Origin: Hamiltosporidium magnivora
Taxonomy: Eukaryota > Microsporidia > Dubosqiidae
Assembly: GCA_004325065.1 (NCBI GenBank)
Contig: PITI01000303.1
Coordinates: 1-15,036, forward strand
Length of the DNA: 15,036 bases
Reading direction: 5' to 3'
Shown here: in pieces, positions 1 to 9,285 of the stretch
Numbering within the stretch: the first letter of the stretch is position 1
How the letters are laid out: each line of letters begins with the position of its first letter
Position numbers and translations under genes: made by a program
Notes under the pieces: model-generated
Told to the model about the DNA's origin: nothing
Seen by the model: the letters and a program-made list of their open reading frames with translations, nothing else
Databases searched by the model: none

Positions 1-76
1 TCCCTTTTAGTCGCCTCTTACGACAAGCAGGGAATACTTTAAGCCAATTTCGCACCCGGCATGGTGGGGAAATTTT
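1..76 (-). repeat. Dispersed repeat R2, copy A, truncated by the window edge
   Basis: Read on the minus strand this GC-richer segment aligns without gaps to the start of the plus-strand segment at 12511. From the shared accatg onward, 51 of 65 positions match by my count. Both copies are preceded by a short aaaattt tract, so the family's left boundary probably lies near base 70-76 here. The conserved core includes aattggctt and actaaaag. The rest of the copy would continue to the left of base 1. The family is probably a transposable element leader or a structured repeat; no protein is readable in the 76 bases. Confidence 0.75.
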
Positions 77-1980
77 GAAATTCAATATGTTTATTTATTC
101 GAAAGACCTTCAAATAAATTATTACGGATTATCAGTAATGTTTTACTATTTATCTTTTTTAATAAATAAAAACGTCAAATTTTGCTATAAATCTATGATT
201 TTCCAAAAAATTGGCTTATATGCATAAAACTTATTAGAAAGATACTATCTCTATATACTTGACAGTATATAATATTTATTAATAACAATATAATTGTCTA
301 AGAAATATGTATTTATACATTTAAATAGGTCTCGGTAAATCACATCAGAAGTAATATATAAGCTCTTTTTGTTTTAAAATAAATTTTCATTGATTCATAA
401 ATTGTAAAAGCAATCGAAAACAATTTACTGTTTATGGAATAGAAAACCTTCATAAAAACTTGTAGATTTAAATTTTTATAATTAGCTAGTGTGTAGTAGC
501 TTTTTTTGAAATAAGTTCGAGTTCATTTGTTGAAAAATTCATCATTTTAAACCTTAAGATATCTTTTTTTGGTATTATTTAAAGTTTTATTTGAGTATCA
601 AATTTTAAATTTGTTATATCGAGTATAGTCGTAGTTTTTGTTCTCTTTAGTCCGAAATCTGAATATATGTATGATTTATATAAATTTATTATTCCATAAA
701 TTGTATAATAATAACTACGCAGGGTTTTTCAAACAAACTTTTTTGTATTTAATTTCTTTTAACTTTTGTAGAGCCTTTATGCAATTTAAGTTTTTACATC
801 TAAAAAGTTTATACCAAATTAGTCTATTACCTATTAGTTATGTATTTCATTCTATGTTTTTTATAGGGATGATGAAATGCTTCGAAAATAAGAATTAGAA
901 TATTCTTTTAGTATAAATAACTGAAATATATCGTTTTTAATGATTATAAATGATTTTTATATTTAGCCAGTATCGTATTTCTTGATATTTTATACTATTG
1001 CGAAAACTTTACTTTTTTATTTAAACTGATTCTTCAAACATGAATTTAAAATTCTATTTTTAGCTTCTAAACAATATCTCAGAATTGTTTTTATGTGAAT
1101 TCAAAATCTTTTGAATAGTTGAAATTCTAAATATTTTCGAAAAAGAAAAACACAACCCTAGTAATTATGATCAACTGCGGATTAATTCATATAGTACATT
1201 TGTTTCAACTGACTATTTTTTTTTCGTAATCATAACAGAAATCTCTATAATTAAAAAAAATATATTATAAAATTAATTTTACGAAAAGAACTGCTTAAAT
1301 TAGTGTTTTACAGCAATAAGTTTATACTAAGTATGCCTAAACAAGCTAATTCACAGCTTTAATTTCCATAAAACAAATAAATTGAATTCAAATTTTCTAC
1401 TTAGTTAGATAATAAAATGGTAAGTTTGATTTTTTTAGTATAAATTATTTTTGATCATAAGCTCAGGCCATATTTTGAACGGTTAAAACTTTTATAAAAA
1501 CCTAATATCTATAGTTTACTGGTATAAATTAAAATATTTTTGTTGAATTTTTACTATTCATTTCGTAGCAATATAAAAAACGAGGAATTAATATTTTTTT
1601 TTCTTTAGATCTCTACGATTTAATCATTTTGAACTCGAATTTTCTTAAGAAGCATTTTTCAAAATATCTTACCGAATAACTTATTTTGAATTCGTTTAAA
1701 TTTCAAAACATTGAGTAATGTAAAAAAAATTTTATTTCGAGCAAGAAGTCTTTTTTTAAGTAAAGTATTGAATTATTATTTTATTGTTAATTCTTAAGAT
1801 TATATTTCATCGACGAGTAGATTTGAATACGAAGACTATAGAAGGCATTTAAGACATCACGGATTACAAACTTTGTGCCATATAAATACTTTAATTATAT
1901 AATTAAATAAGAATTTAATTTCAAACTAGACATAAAGCTTCAATAATGTAGGTCATTTATTTAGAATATATCTTTATTAT
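77..1980. other. AT-rich spacer, no gene seen
   Basis: The stretch is dominated by A/T runs and short AT-rich words. The longest open frame is at 671-898 on the plus strand (about 75 codons from its first ATG). It is hydrophobic and Phe/Leu/Ile-rich, as expected of any open frame in T-rich DNA. A frame of that size is expected about once by chance in a window of this composition. No promoter-start pairing like those at 4497 or 9286 was seen. Confidence 0.6.
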
Positions 1981-2195
1981 CAATTGAAGAAGGTGGATAA
2001 TCACATTTAAAACCATCTGCTTGGAAATGAGTGGGTGAAAATCATTGTTGGCATTTTGGTGAAATATAAACCACCCTGGATCTATAGGCCAATTACCTAT
2101 AATATACTGGCATAGCAGATAAAAAAACACCTGAAATCTTCCATTTGTTCATCTTCCACACTGAAAGATAAAATAGAAACGGAATAAGTAAGTAA
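1981..2195 (+). repeat. Dispersed repeat R1, copy 1
   Basis: This segment aligns over its whole length to the reverse complement of 6552-6774, with a few small gaps. Shared blocks include the exact 17-mer tggatctataggccaat (here 2077-2093), attttggtga, catttgttcatc and ggaataagtaag. Homology fades on both sides of the stated limits. Every frame in this copy carries several stops, so it is either non-coding or strongly decayed. Copy 2 is the better preserved one. Confidence 0.8.
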
Positions 2196-2622
2196 TAAGA
2201 TCTATTAAAGAAGTTTTTTTGTACAAAAAATATATTTTTTTGCTTTTAAATATATATTTAACCATCTTTACTGTATAAGAATGATAACAGCTTACAAAAG
2301 ACTGTTTATATATTAATATCTACTTTATCTAGAATATAAAGATCTGAAAGAATTGAGATTCAACATGAATTAAGATATAGTTCTATATTGAATTATGAAA
2401 TATATAGCTTTACGTATAATAGACAAATAATTTTCGAATTCGAACTATTTACTGATTAAATTACCGAATAATCATTCTTTTCTAAGTTTAAATTTCAAGA
2501 AATAAAGTTAGCAACTAAATTTATACAATATTGCAAAATTTGTAATAAAGAATGAAAAATGGATTTAATATAATCAATAAAAATTCATATGCAAATTAAA
2601 ACTATAGGAAGCTAATAAATAA
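2196..2622. other. Spacer downstream of tRNase Z, no gene seen
   Basis: AT-rich sequence between repeat R1 copy 1 and the stop codon of the minus-strand tRNase Z gene. It should contain that gene's 3' UTR. I found no AATAAA on the minus strand within the first 60 bases after the stop, so the polyadenylation signal is either non-canonical or further away. Nothing else is recognisable. Confidence 0.5.
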
Positions 2623-4497
2623 TTACAGATTTTTTAAAGATTTAAAGAATTTTGTGACTTTTTGCGACACGTTATTATTATCTTCGTTAATTATGTGTCT
2701 ATAAAAATCGAAACAGATAATTGAATTTATACCAATACATTCCACGTGTTTGGGTATTCTGTTAGAGAAATGTGTCAAAAGTAGCTTTTTAGCACCCGAC
2801 TGTCGAAATACATCAAGTGCTTCGTCTAATGTGGAATGCTTCGTTCTTAATGCTAAATGCTTTTCTTCTTCGCCAAATGTGGCCTCGTGAATCATAACAT
2901 CGACATTTTGGCTTAAAAATATAAAATCTTTTGTTGGACGGGTGTCACCAGAATAAGATATAGAACCAAATTCTGTATAAATTCGCACAGAATACGAATT
3001 TTTACAGTGATCCGCTCTTGAAAAAGCCAATTCGAATTCTTCTGATTTGAAAGGAGAACTGATTAATGAGGAATTAAAAAAATTTTCAATGTCGAAAATC
3101 TCAAAAGTATGTTTTTCAAAATATAACTCAATTAGATCTGATAAGAATTTAGGACCAAAAATTAGTACATTTTTCATTTTTCGCAATACCGAAATAATTC
3201 CTAAGTAGTGATCTGCATGTGGGTGAGAAATAATTATTGCTTTTATTTTTTTTAAAATATCTAAATTTCCATAAATTCTCATAATTTGAAATAATGTATC
3301 CTCACCACAATCTAAAATAAAAGCAGATTTTTTACATTCAAATATTATAGAACTAACATTTCTATATTTGCTTGGAACTGCACATCCAGTTCCTAAAAAT
3401 AAAATGGAATGGGGTCTTTGTACATTTTTCGCTTCTTTATATTTAATTTGTGGATTTTTTTTAATTTCATACGAATTATTTTTCTGAAAAATAAGCTTAT
3501 CATTAGATTCTAAAATTTCTTTGGTAGATATATTTTCAATTTGATAATATGTTGTATTTGCGTTAAATTTTCTTGTATTTTCTATTTTATCATTTGCATC
3601 AGAATCAAAATCTTGTTCATATTGGTATTTAGTGTGGAAGTTTTTCTCATCTAATTCCGTCTTCATTTGGTTTTCAAGCGAAATTTGTTTTATTTTTTTT
3701 TTCATTTTTAAATTTGATTTACAGAAAACGGGAAGTAAGAAATTTCTATCAATTTGATTTAAAGAAAGCTGTACATCGTAAAAAGAAGGAAATTCAACAA
3801 AAACATTATCATTCAGCAAATAAAACTCGCCATTTATTCGTTTCATAAAATATTTTAAACTTTCTTCAAAAAAGCAAATAAATATATCCACCTTAAACTC
3901 AATAACTTTTTCATAGAATTTTTGAATATTTTTATTACAAAACAAAATACAGACATTCTTTGGTACAACACTTTCTTCTAAAAAATCTTTAGAAAAATAT
4001 GTTTTTTCCTGATAAACGATTTTTCCTTTCTCAATCAATTTTGAATATAAATTTTGAGGTATTTTATATTTTTTAATTTTTTCAAACAAAAACTTTCCTC
4101 TTATTTCGGGTAATTGCAAGATATATGTGTTTTGATCATCAAATGAAATTTTTGTGGCTTTTAAAAAACCGTCATCGTATATATCTGAACAAATAAAATC
4201 TAGTTTTTGATTTTTAGCACTGTCAGAAATATTTTTTGAAAACCTAAATAATATTTCTTGTTTAGATGAACATATAACTGGAATATTTGATAAGAGAGTT
4301 AAATGAAGTGCAACCGCAGGCGGGACATTGTTTGTATCACATAGAAATATAGCAGTAAGTTTTGATAACTTTAAAGACGATTCAATAGAAACTCTTTGAA
4401 ATCCTTCGAAAATATTAAAAACGTATCTAAACTGTTCAAATACCAAAAATATTGATTTCCCACTTCTTGTAGAAATATATTGAAAATAAAAAATCAT
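2623..4497 (-). CDS. TRZ1: Long-form tRNase Z (ELAC2/Trz1-type 3' tRNA-processing endoribonuclease)
   Basis: This metal-dependent endonuclease removes the 3' trailer of precursor tRNAs. The 624-residue product has both beta-lactamase-like halves of the long form. The degenerate N-half (about 12-260) keeps the family blocks around RYVFN..EGFQR (24-35) and IFLCD (50-54) but lacks the metal motif. A charged, low-complexity linker spans about 261-362. The catalytic C-half shows GTG (369-371), the PxKxRN loop PSKYRN (375-380), DCGED (396-400), the metal motif SHPHADH (424-430), His497, SGDTRP (516-521), HEAT (537-540), HST (554-556) and LTHFS (574-578). The likely metal ligands are all present. 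Position 400 is Asp where Gly is usual. The family match begins within about 12 residues of the ATG, so there is no room for a mitochondrial presequence. There are no introns. It is the only clearly intact gene in the window. Confidence 0.96.
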   Translation of the reverse strand: MIFYFQYISTRSGKSIFLVFEQFRYVFNIFEGFQRVSIESSLKLSKLTAIFLCDTNNVPPAVALHLTLLSNIPVICSSKQEILFRFSKNISDSAKNQKLDFICSDIYDDGFLKATKISFDDQNTYILQLPEIRGKFLFEKIKKYKIPQNLYSKLIEKGKIVYQEKTYFSKDFLEESVVPKNVCILFCNKNIQKFYEKVIEFKVDIFICFFEESLKYFMKRINGEFYLLNDNVFVEFPSFYDVQLSLNQIDRNFLLPVFCKSNLKMKKKIKQISLENQMKTELDEKNFHTKYQYEQDFDSDANDKIENTRKFNANTTYYQIENISTKEILESNDKLIFQKNNSYEIKKNPQIKYKEAKNVQRPHSILFLGTGCAVPSKYRNVSSIIFECKKSAFILDCGEDTLFQIMRIYGNLDILKKIKAIIISHPHADHYLGIISVLRKMKNVLIFGPKFLSDLIELYFEKHTFEIFDIENFFNSSLISSPFKSEEFELAFSRADHCKNSYSVRIYTEFGSISYSGDTRPTKDFIFLSQNVDVMIHEATFGEEEKHLALRTKHSTLDEALDVFRQSGAKKLLLTHFSNRIPKHVECIGINSIICFDFYRHIINEDNNNVSQKVTKFFKSLKNL

Positions 4498-4534
4498 TTT
4501 AGCGGTATTTTGTTTTATTTATATTTTCTTTATA
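4498..4534 (-). promoter_or_regulatory. Probable core promoter of tRNase Z
   Basis: On the minus strand AATATAAATAAA (4514-4525) places a TATAAA 26 bases before the ATG, with a second TATAAA at 4529-4534. The start itself is preceded by a small GC patch, accgct. The same 12-mer occurs at 9256-9267, 28 bases ahead of the broken gene at 9286, which supports a promoter role. The transcription start cannot be placed from sequence alone. Confidence 0.5.
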
Positions 4535-4694
4535 ATTTAAACACGTAGAAGATAAAATGAAGTAACAAAACGAAAAAAAATAAGTGGTAAATAAAATAAT
4601 TTCTTTATAATTTAAACACGTAGAAGATAAAATGAAGTAACATAACGAAAAAAAAATAACTGGTAAATAAAATAATTTCTCTATAATTTCAAAC
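4526..4694. repeat. Tandem duplication (75-76 bp units) upstream of tRNase Z
   Basis: Unit 1 (4526-4600) and unit 2 (4601-4676) are almost identical, differing by two substitutions and one extra A in a poly-A run. A third, diverged partial unit begins at 4677 (ttctctataatttcaaac). Each unit starts with ttctttataa, which is a TATAAAG box when read toward tRNase Z. The duplication therefore multiplies promoter-proximal sequence. The near identity suggests a recent event. Confidence 0.9.
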
Positions 4695-5008
4695 TATTCT
4701 TGTCTCAAATAAAATCAAAAAAAATATTTAAACAAGAATCAAAAAATATATTCTCGAAGAACGAATTATATTCTATTACAATATATGGTTCATTACCCGT
4801 TGTGAAATTGTGTAATTATTTGCATTTTATATAATTATACAAATAAGCTACTTCTCAATAAATTTGTAATTTCTCTATCTTAAAAATTGTATTATTTATT
4901 TTAAACATCAGTTTGATTTTATATAAATATTTTATTTAATGTGGCATATATCATACCAAATACCGTGATATACCTCACATTTATCACCCTAAAGACTTAA
5001 ATATCATA
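4695..5008. other. AT-rich spacer, no gene seen
   Basis: I see no coding frame, RNA gene or repeat here. The right end (about 4940-5008) is slightly richer in GC and leads into the signal-peptide-like ORF at 5009. Confidence 0.5.
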
Positions 5009-5074
5009 TTGCGTGCTTTAGCAATCTATTACATTACAGCATTGGTTTCTTCTACTGAATTTTACCTTGTATAA
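5009..5074 (+). pseudogene. Signal-peptide-like ORF relic (copy 1 of a two-copy family)
   Basis: The frame starts with TTG where the sister ORF at 13310 has ATG, and reads LRALAIYYITALVSS followed by seven residues and a stop. The shared 15 bases tgcgtgctttagcaa (5010-5024) recur at 13311-13325, with weaker similarity continuing in both (agcattggtttc here, agcatttgttta there). A basic residue followed by a hydrophobic stretch is signal-peptide design. Loss of the ATG and the early stop make it a relic. The minus strand of 4984-5124 also reads fairly open from an ATG at 5124 (MLHPRALEIEDLVDSHLYTR, then stops), so coding on the other strand is possible. Function unknown. Confidence 0.35.
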
Positions 5075-6099
5075 AGATGAGAATCTACTAGATCTTCTAT
5101 TTCTAGAGCCCGTGGATGGAGCATATAAAAATAATTATATTTATCCTTTTTTTAGCCAAAAACGAGCGTTTTTTGGTAAATTAAACAGAGATCTAAATAA
5201 AATAATACCCAAATGAACTTGAAAATTGATTAATCAAAATGAAAAATTTAAAAAAAGGAAAGATAAAATTATATATTAGAAATTTTTTATATTTCTTTAT
5301 TTTATTTACTTGATATTTTGTCTTGGTCTTTTTTTTTCACCATTTCTCTATATAAGACACTTCTCTCAGCTTTGAAAAATTTCAAAAACATTAAAAAAAC
5401 AGTCTCCGAGCTACTAATTAGATCTTTTAAAAATTGAACGATATAAAAATATTTGCGTTCTTACTCTCTTATTGTAGTGCCAACTTCAATTTCTGTAATC
5501 TTACAAGAGAGTATCGTAAAGAAACCGAGAGAACAAATTAATTTACAATATTGTTTGTATTACCCTTCAAGCACTTTTTGAGGGGGTCTTTTAGTATAAT
5601 ACAAAAGGGAGTTGTATTCCATGGCGTAAAATATATTATTATAATCATAAATATTGAGGCAAGGTAGGACCTACAAGTGAATGAAAATAGAATGATATGT
5701 TTTTATTAATAGGTTATTTTTCAATTGCTTTTTTCCATGTTCTTTTAATCCTGTTTTGAATTTATTTGGAAGTTTAATTGAAAATTAAAAGGATTGCAAC
5801 GAATGGTATAGCACGAGGCCATATAGCTTACTATATTTAATAATTATCTAGTTTAACGTGGGTTTTTATTCTTTTAATGGTTCTCTCTATCCCTTAATTA
5901 CCGAAAAACTTTCTTCTAAATTTAACACTTCGTTAATATTTATTGTTGATTCTTCTAGTGTGTTTCTTCATTAAAAACACAGTAATGTTTTTTGTTTTTG
6001 ATTTTTTAACACCACTTTCCACGTTCGTAGCTTTTATTAAAAGAGGTATTAGTTCCTAAAGCATTTCAGGTCTTTTATCAGATTCGTTGATCCCGTTTT
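5075..6099. other. Spacer with small inverted repeats, no gene seen
   Basis: Three small hairpin-capable sites stand out: gccaaaaacg/cgttttttggt at 5155-5177, tactctctt/aagagagta at 5462-5470 and 5505-5513, and a near-palindrome around 5588-5607. A minus-strand open stretch near 5880-5965 (including NINEVLNLEESF) looks coding-like but is too short to support. No complete gene is visible. Confidence 0.5.
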
Positions 6100-6243
6100 T
6101 CAATTATTTTTGGCGTTTGGTACTGACTTAAATTCTCTTGATCGAAGTAAAACAATTGTTTTGACAGTCATCTTGCACTTTGGCGAGTTAATGTATACTT
6201 CTGCATTTATTGGTATTTTAGTATTTAAAAAACGACTTTTCAT
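6100..6243 (-). other. Short ORF of 47 codons, uncertain
   Basis: An ATG-initiated frame begins MKSRFLNTKIPINAEVYINS and continues through a Lys/Arg-rich segment to a TGA. After the stop the same frame stays open for about 17 more codons. The composition is less Phe/Ile-biased than chance frames in this DNA, which hints at a decayed gene on the minus strand. Frames of this length are common by chance here. I do not recognise the product. Confidence 0.18.
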
Positions 6244-6551
6244 AATTTTTTACAAATGCCGTCTCGAATACTCATAAAGGATTTACAAGCCTAAAACTTA
6301 TAAAAGAAACCAAATCAGTGGTTTAAATAATAATAAAACCAAAAAAAGGGAAAATGCAAATACAATCTACCAAAATAAATGATAATAAGAAAACCAGAAC
6401 TTTTTATTGATGCATAATTTTTTTTTTATCGTTTCCTGTGATTTTTTTTACAAACGCTTTTCCTTGTTTAGTTAAACGCGAAAAATATAATTCCTAATAC
6501 TCCCAACGAAAGGCTAAATATCATGCTCGGAAACACTTCGAATTTTGTCTT

Positions 6552-6774
6552 CTTACTTATTCCAGTTCTCTTTTACCTCTCGGTATCGAGGATGAACAAA
6601 TGAAAATTTCCCATTTGTTTCTTTGTATCGGTATAACTCTGTATTATAGGGGATTGGCCTATAGATCCACCGAGATTAATATCTCACCAAAATCGCAACA
6701 ATAATTTCCCACTAATTCTAGAAGCTCATTACTAAGCAGATATTTTTCAATGTGGTTATCCTCCCTTACAATTT
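6552..6774 (-). repeat. Dispersed repeat R1, copy 2 (inverted relative to copy 1)
   Basis: The reverse complement of this segment matches 1981-2195, with the exact 17-mer at 6653-6669. This copy is more open than copy 1. One minus-strand frame reads DNHIEKYLLSNELLELVGNY and continues with a CC pair before a stop. A second minus-strand frame ends with FSFVHPRYREVKENWNK and a stop. A plus-strand frame through the same bases is also nearly open, so the coding strand is not settled. A cut-and-paste transposon or a retroelement piece are both possible. Confidence 0.75.
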
Positions 6775-8470
6775 TGTCTTCTTGCCATTTATATTTGTGA
6801 CAAAACTTTTTGCAAAGAATCTATGATCTTAAGGAAAAGACTTCATTTTGTTTAAAATAACAGATAATCTTTTCATTTTATAAGGGTACCTAGCTCTATA
6901 TGTCTCGACGACCGATTCAACTTTATCACATTCCCTCGCCCCGTTTTGAATGTTTTAAAGCCATATTAAGCTTCCAATAATGAGCCAGATACCAAATTCT
7001 ACTCCATCAAAAATTTATTATTACAGACAATTATACTTACCCGAGATATATGTTGCAGTCAACAAATATATCAACAGACATACTCTTATTTTATCATAAT
7101 CGATTTATATTCCATCCGTTTTCAAATAATTCGCTTGTTAAAACCAATTTTCAAGTCTTAAAACACACATAAGATAGCAATCACATGCATTGTGTCGGAT
7201 AATATTGTATTTGTATATCACTTCATCAAATATATAAACCTTTACTTCAGCTGGCTTATTTATGTATTTTTCGGCTAAAACTGGTATGTTTGTTTGATTT
7301 TCTCATTTAATTTACACTTGGGTCTGCGGATTTTTGGGACCACAATATACCGGTTCCATAAGAGCCCTAACACATGGGTCTGGCAAATTTCTAGTATAAA
7401 TCTTTTTTACTATTAGAATGCGCGCATTTTAGGTGTTGCATTATTTGTGATACTGTTCGCGAAGGTAATCCGCAACGTGCCTGACAAAAATTTTTAGCAT
7501 TTAAACTGCCAACATATATTTCGAAAGTAATAATAATTAAAAATACTCTATATTTGTGTTTTATTTATTGTACCTTCGTAGAGATTTCTAATCAATCTCG
7601 ATGGTTTGCAAACACCTATTTCCTGTTAAAACCAGAAGTGGCTCATATTGCATAAATGACAAGCATTGATAAGCTTCGTATGTCGACACAATATTATACA
7701 TTTCTAACGCCATAAGATCATATATCATCAAAATAGAATGAAACGTGTTGTTTTGAGCTAAAATGTGAAAAATTAAGCTCTTTCAATATTCCACTACGGA
7801 CTAAATAATTATAATCTATGAAATTTTTTAACTTTCACTTATTTATAGCATATATTAATATATTCTTTAACTAGAAGACAAGATTTGTTCTTTTTGGAAA
7901 TGGTTTTTTAAAACGTTGCATAGTCGAATTCACTGTGCTCTTCGAGAAAAAGCTTTTTGATTCTCTTATTTTTGGAAATTTTATTTTTTCGGTTTGGCTG
8001 AAGATAGTATAAAGTCTTACAAAAGGTTTTTTGGTCTGCTTGCTATTTTTTTACGCCAATATTTGCAGATTAATTTTTTTAAGCCTCTAGAATTTGATTA
8101 ATGGCAGAGGAGTCGTATAACTCGGGTTGAGATTATTTTTATAGTGATTAACTAATATAGTGAGTTATTAATCGATAATAAAACTTTTTATTTACATCTT
8201 CAAAGCAAGCATTGATTTAAGCCAATTTTACCAAATTTTTTTTGTAATTATTTTTATAGGTACTTAAACAATAATAAAACTGAATTGGTGTCTTGAAGCC
8301 TTTGGACAGTGCAATTTATTTATATCCAAATCACAATCTTAGAGTACGTTTTTAGATCGAATAGTTCCTAGAATTTTATACCGTATAAAATTAAGTTTAA
8401 GTGTAGCTAACTAAGAAATATATGATTATTAGATAAATAAATACAACCAAAAAGGTAGAAAAAGCTTCTC
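6775..8470. other. Degenerate sequence, possibly the decayed body of a mobile element
   Basis: No intact gene is present. Minus-strand frames flanking repeat R1 copy 2 are coding-like in short runs: around 6860-6960 (VESVVETYRARYPYKMKR), 7170-7260 (KPAEVKVYIFDEVIYKYN) and 7450-7500 (MLKIFVRHVADYLREQYHK). They lie in order on one strand, which would fit an old transposase gene broken by many shifts. I could not identify a family. The open stretch at 7874-8050 on the minus strand is of a length expected by chance. Confidence 0.25.
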
Positions 8471-8905
8471 ATGACAAGAAAAAATCAAAAACATCTTAAA
8501 GCAAAAAAAGCACAATACGAGTTAAACGGATTGTAAATTTGAATGAAAAAAATGATTTAATGAGTTGCCGCTCTAAAAATTTTAAATCCTATAAAACAGA
8601 AGAAACGGAATATGCGAATTTAAGAGTATCTTGAATTCTTATTAGTAATTTACTTAAAGATACCTATAAATGCAAATATGAGAGAGAAAAAACTATAACA
8701 GTACCAGAAAAGAAGAGGCTGTAGAAGCCACTAGAAAAATATTAAAATATTAAAAAATTATAACATGGATAATGAATTATATGAAGATAAATTTAATCCG
8801 TAGATTTATTTTTTTGCCGAATGTAACATAAATTCGTTACAACGAGCTAAAAAATTGGTTTTTAATAAAAAAAATGTAAAATTTACATTACTTATAGAGT
8901 TATGA
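8471..8905 (+). pseudogene. Relic of a lysine-rich protein gene, unrecognised
   Basis: An ATG at 8471 opens a very basic frame (MTRKNQKHLKAKKAQ). Coding-like sequence then passes to the next frame at about 8500 (NLNEKNDLMSCRSKNF), which runs to 8723 with one TGA at 8632. It shifts again near 8700 (EEAVEATRKILKY), and once more to a frame running from an ATG at 8765 to a TGA at 8903 with one internal TAG. At least two or three indels and several stops break it. A GATAAATAAA block lies about 39 bases before the ATG, farther than the TATA-like boxes at 4523 and 9258. I recognise no family. The Lys/Glu-rich composition contrasts with the Phe/Ile-rich chance frames, which is the main reason to call it a relic. 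Confidence 0.4.
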
Positions 8906-9285
8906 GTTGGTTATAATTTATTATAAAGAAAAAATGACTAGAAGTGGGTTTGACGAATTCTAACAATCATTTTTTATTAAAAAAATTTATTTATCACATA
9001 TGGAAAACAAAATCATTTTCTTCTTTAACCTCCTATTTACATCAATTTTTCAAAAGATTAAAACAGTAATGCGTTTTCTCAATTTCTACGTGAATTCAAA
9101 ATAATTGGTTGATCATTAAAAAGGGAATATTAGCTCATAAAAGGGTTTATAAATTAATAACCATGAGAGCCAATCAAATTATATTTTGATTGAAATATGC
9201 ATGTAATATTTTTTTTAGTAAATAAATAAATGATTAGTTTTTTTTTAATCAAAGAAATATAAATAAATTTTAGACGGAATCTTTT
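8906..9285. promoter_or_regulatory. Spacer with probable promoter of the 9286 gene
   Basis: Most of this spacer is featureless AT-rich DNA. Its right end has AATATAAATAAA at 9256-9267, with TATAAA 28 bases before the ATG at 9286. This is the same 12-mer found ahead of tRNase Z at almost the same distance. A small GC patch, gacgg, follows it, as accgct does at tRNase Z. Confidence 0.45.

Noticed and set aside
50..70. ggcatggtgggg, similar to the start of an HDV-type self-cleaving ribozyme
   Set aside because: The match is only about eight bases, lies on the strand opposite to the apparent R2 orientation, and no matching downstream helices were found.
638..898. Plus-strand open frame of 86 codons
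   Set aside because: It opens at TTG; the first ATG is at 671. It is hydrophobic as expected for T-rich DNA, and a frame of this length is expected about once by chance at this composition. No promoter block precedes it.
7874..8050. Minus-strand open stretch of 59 codons, Lys/Ser-rich
   Set aside because: It has no start at its head, and around a dozen stretches of this length are expected by chance on both strands.
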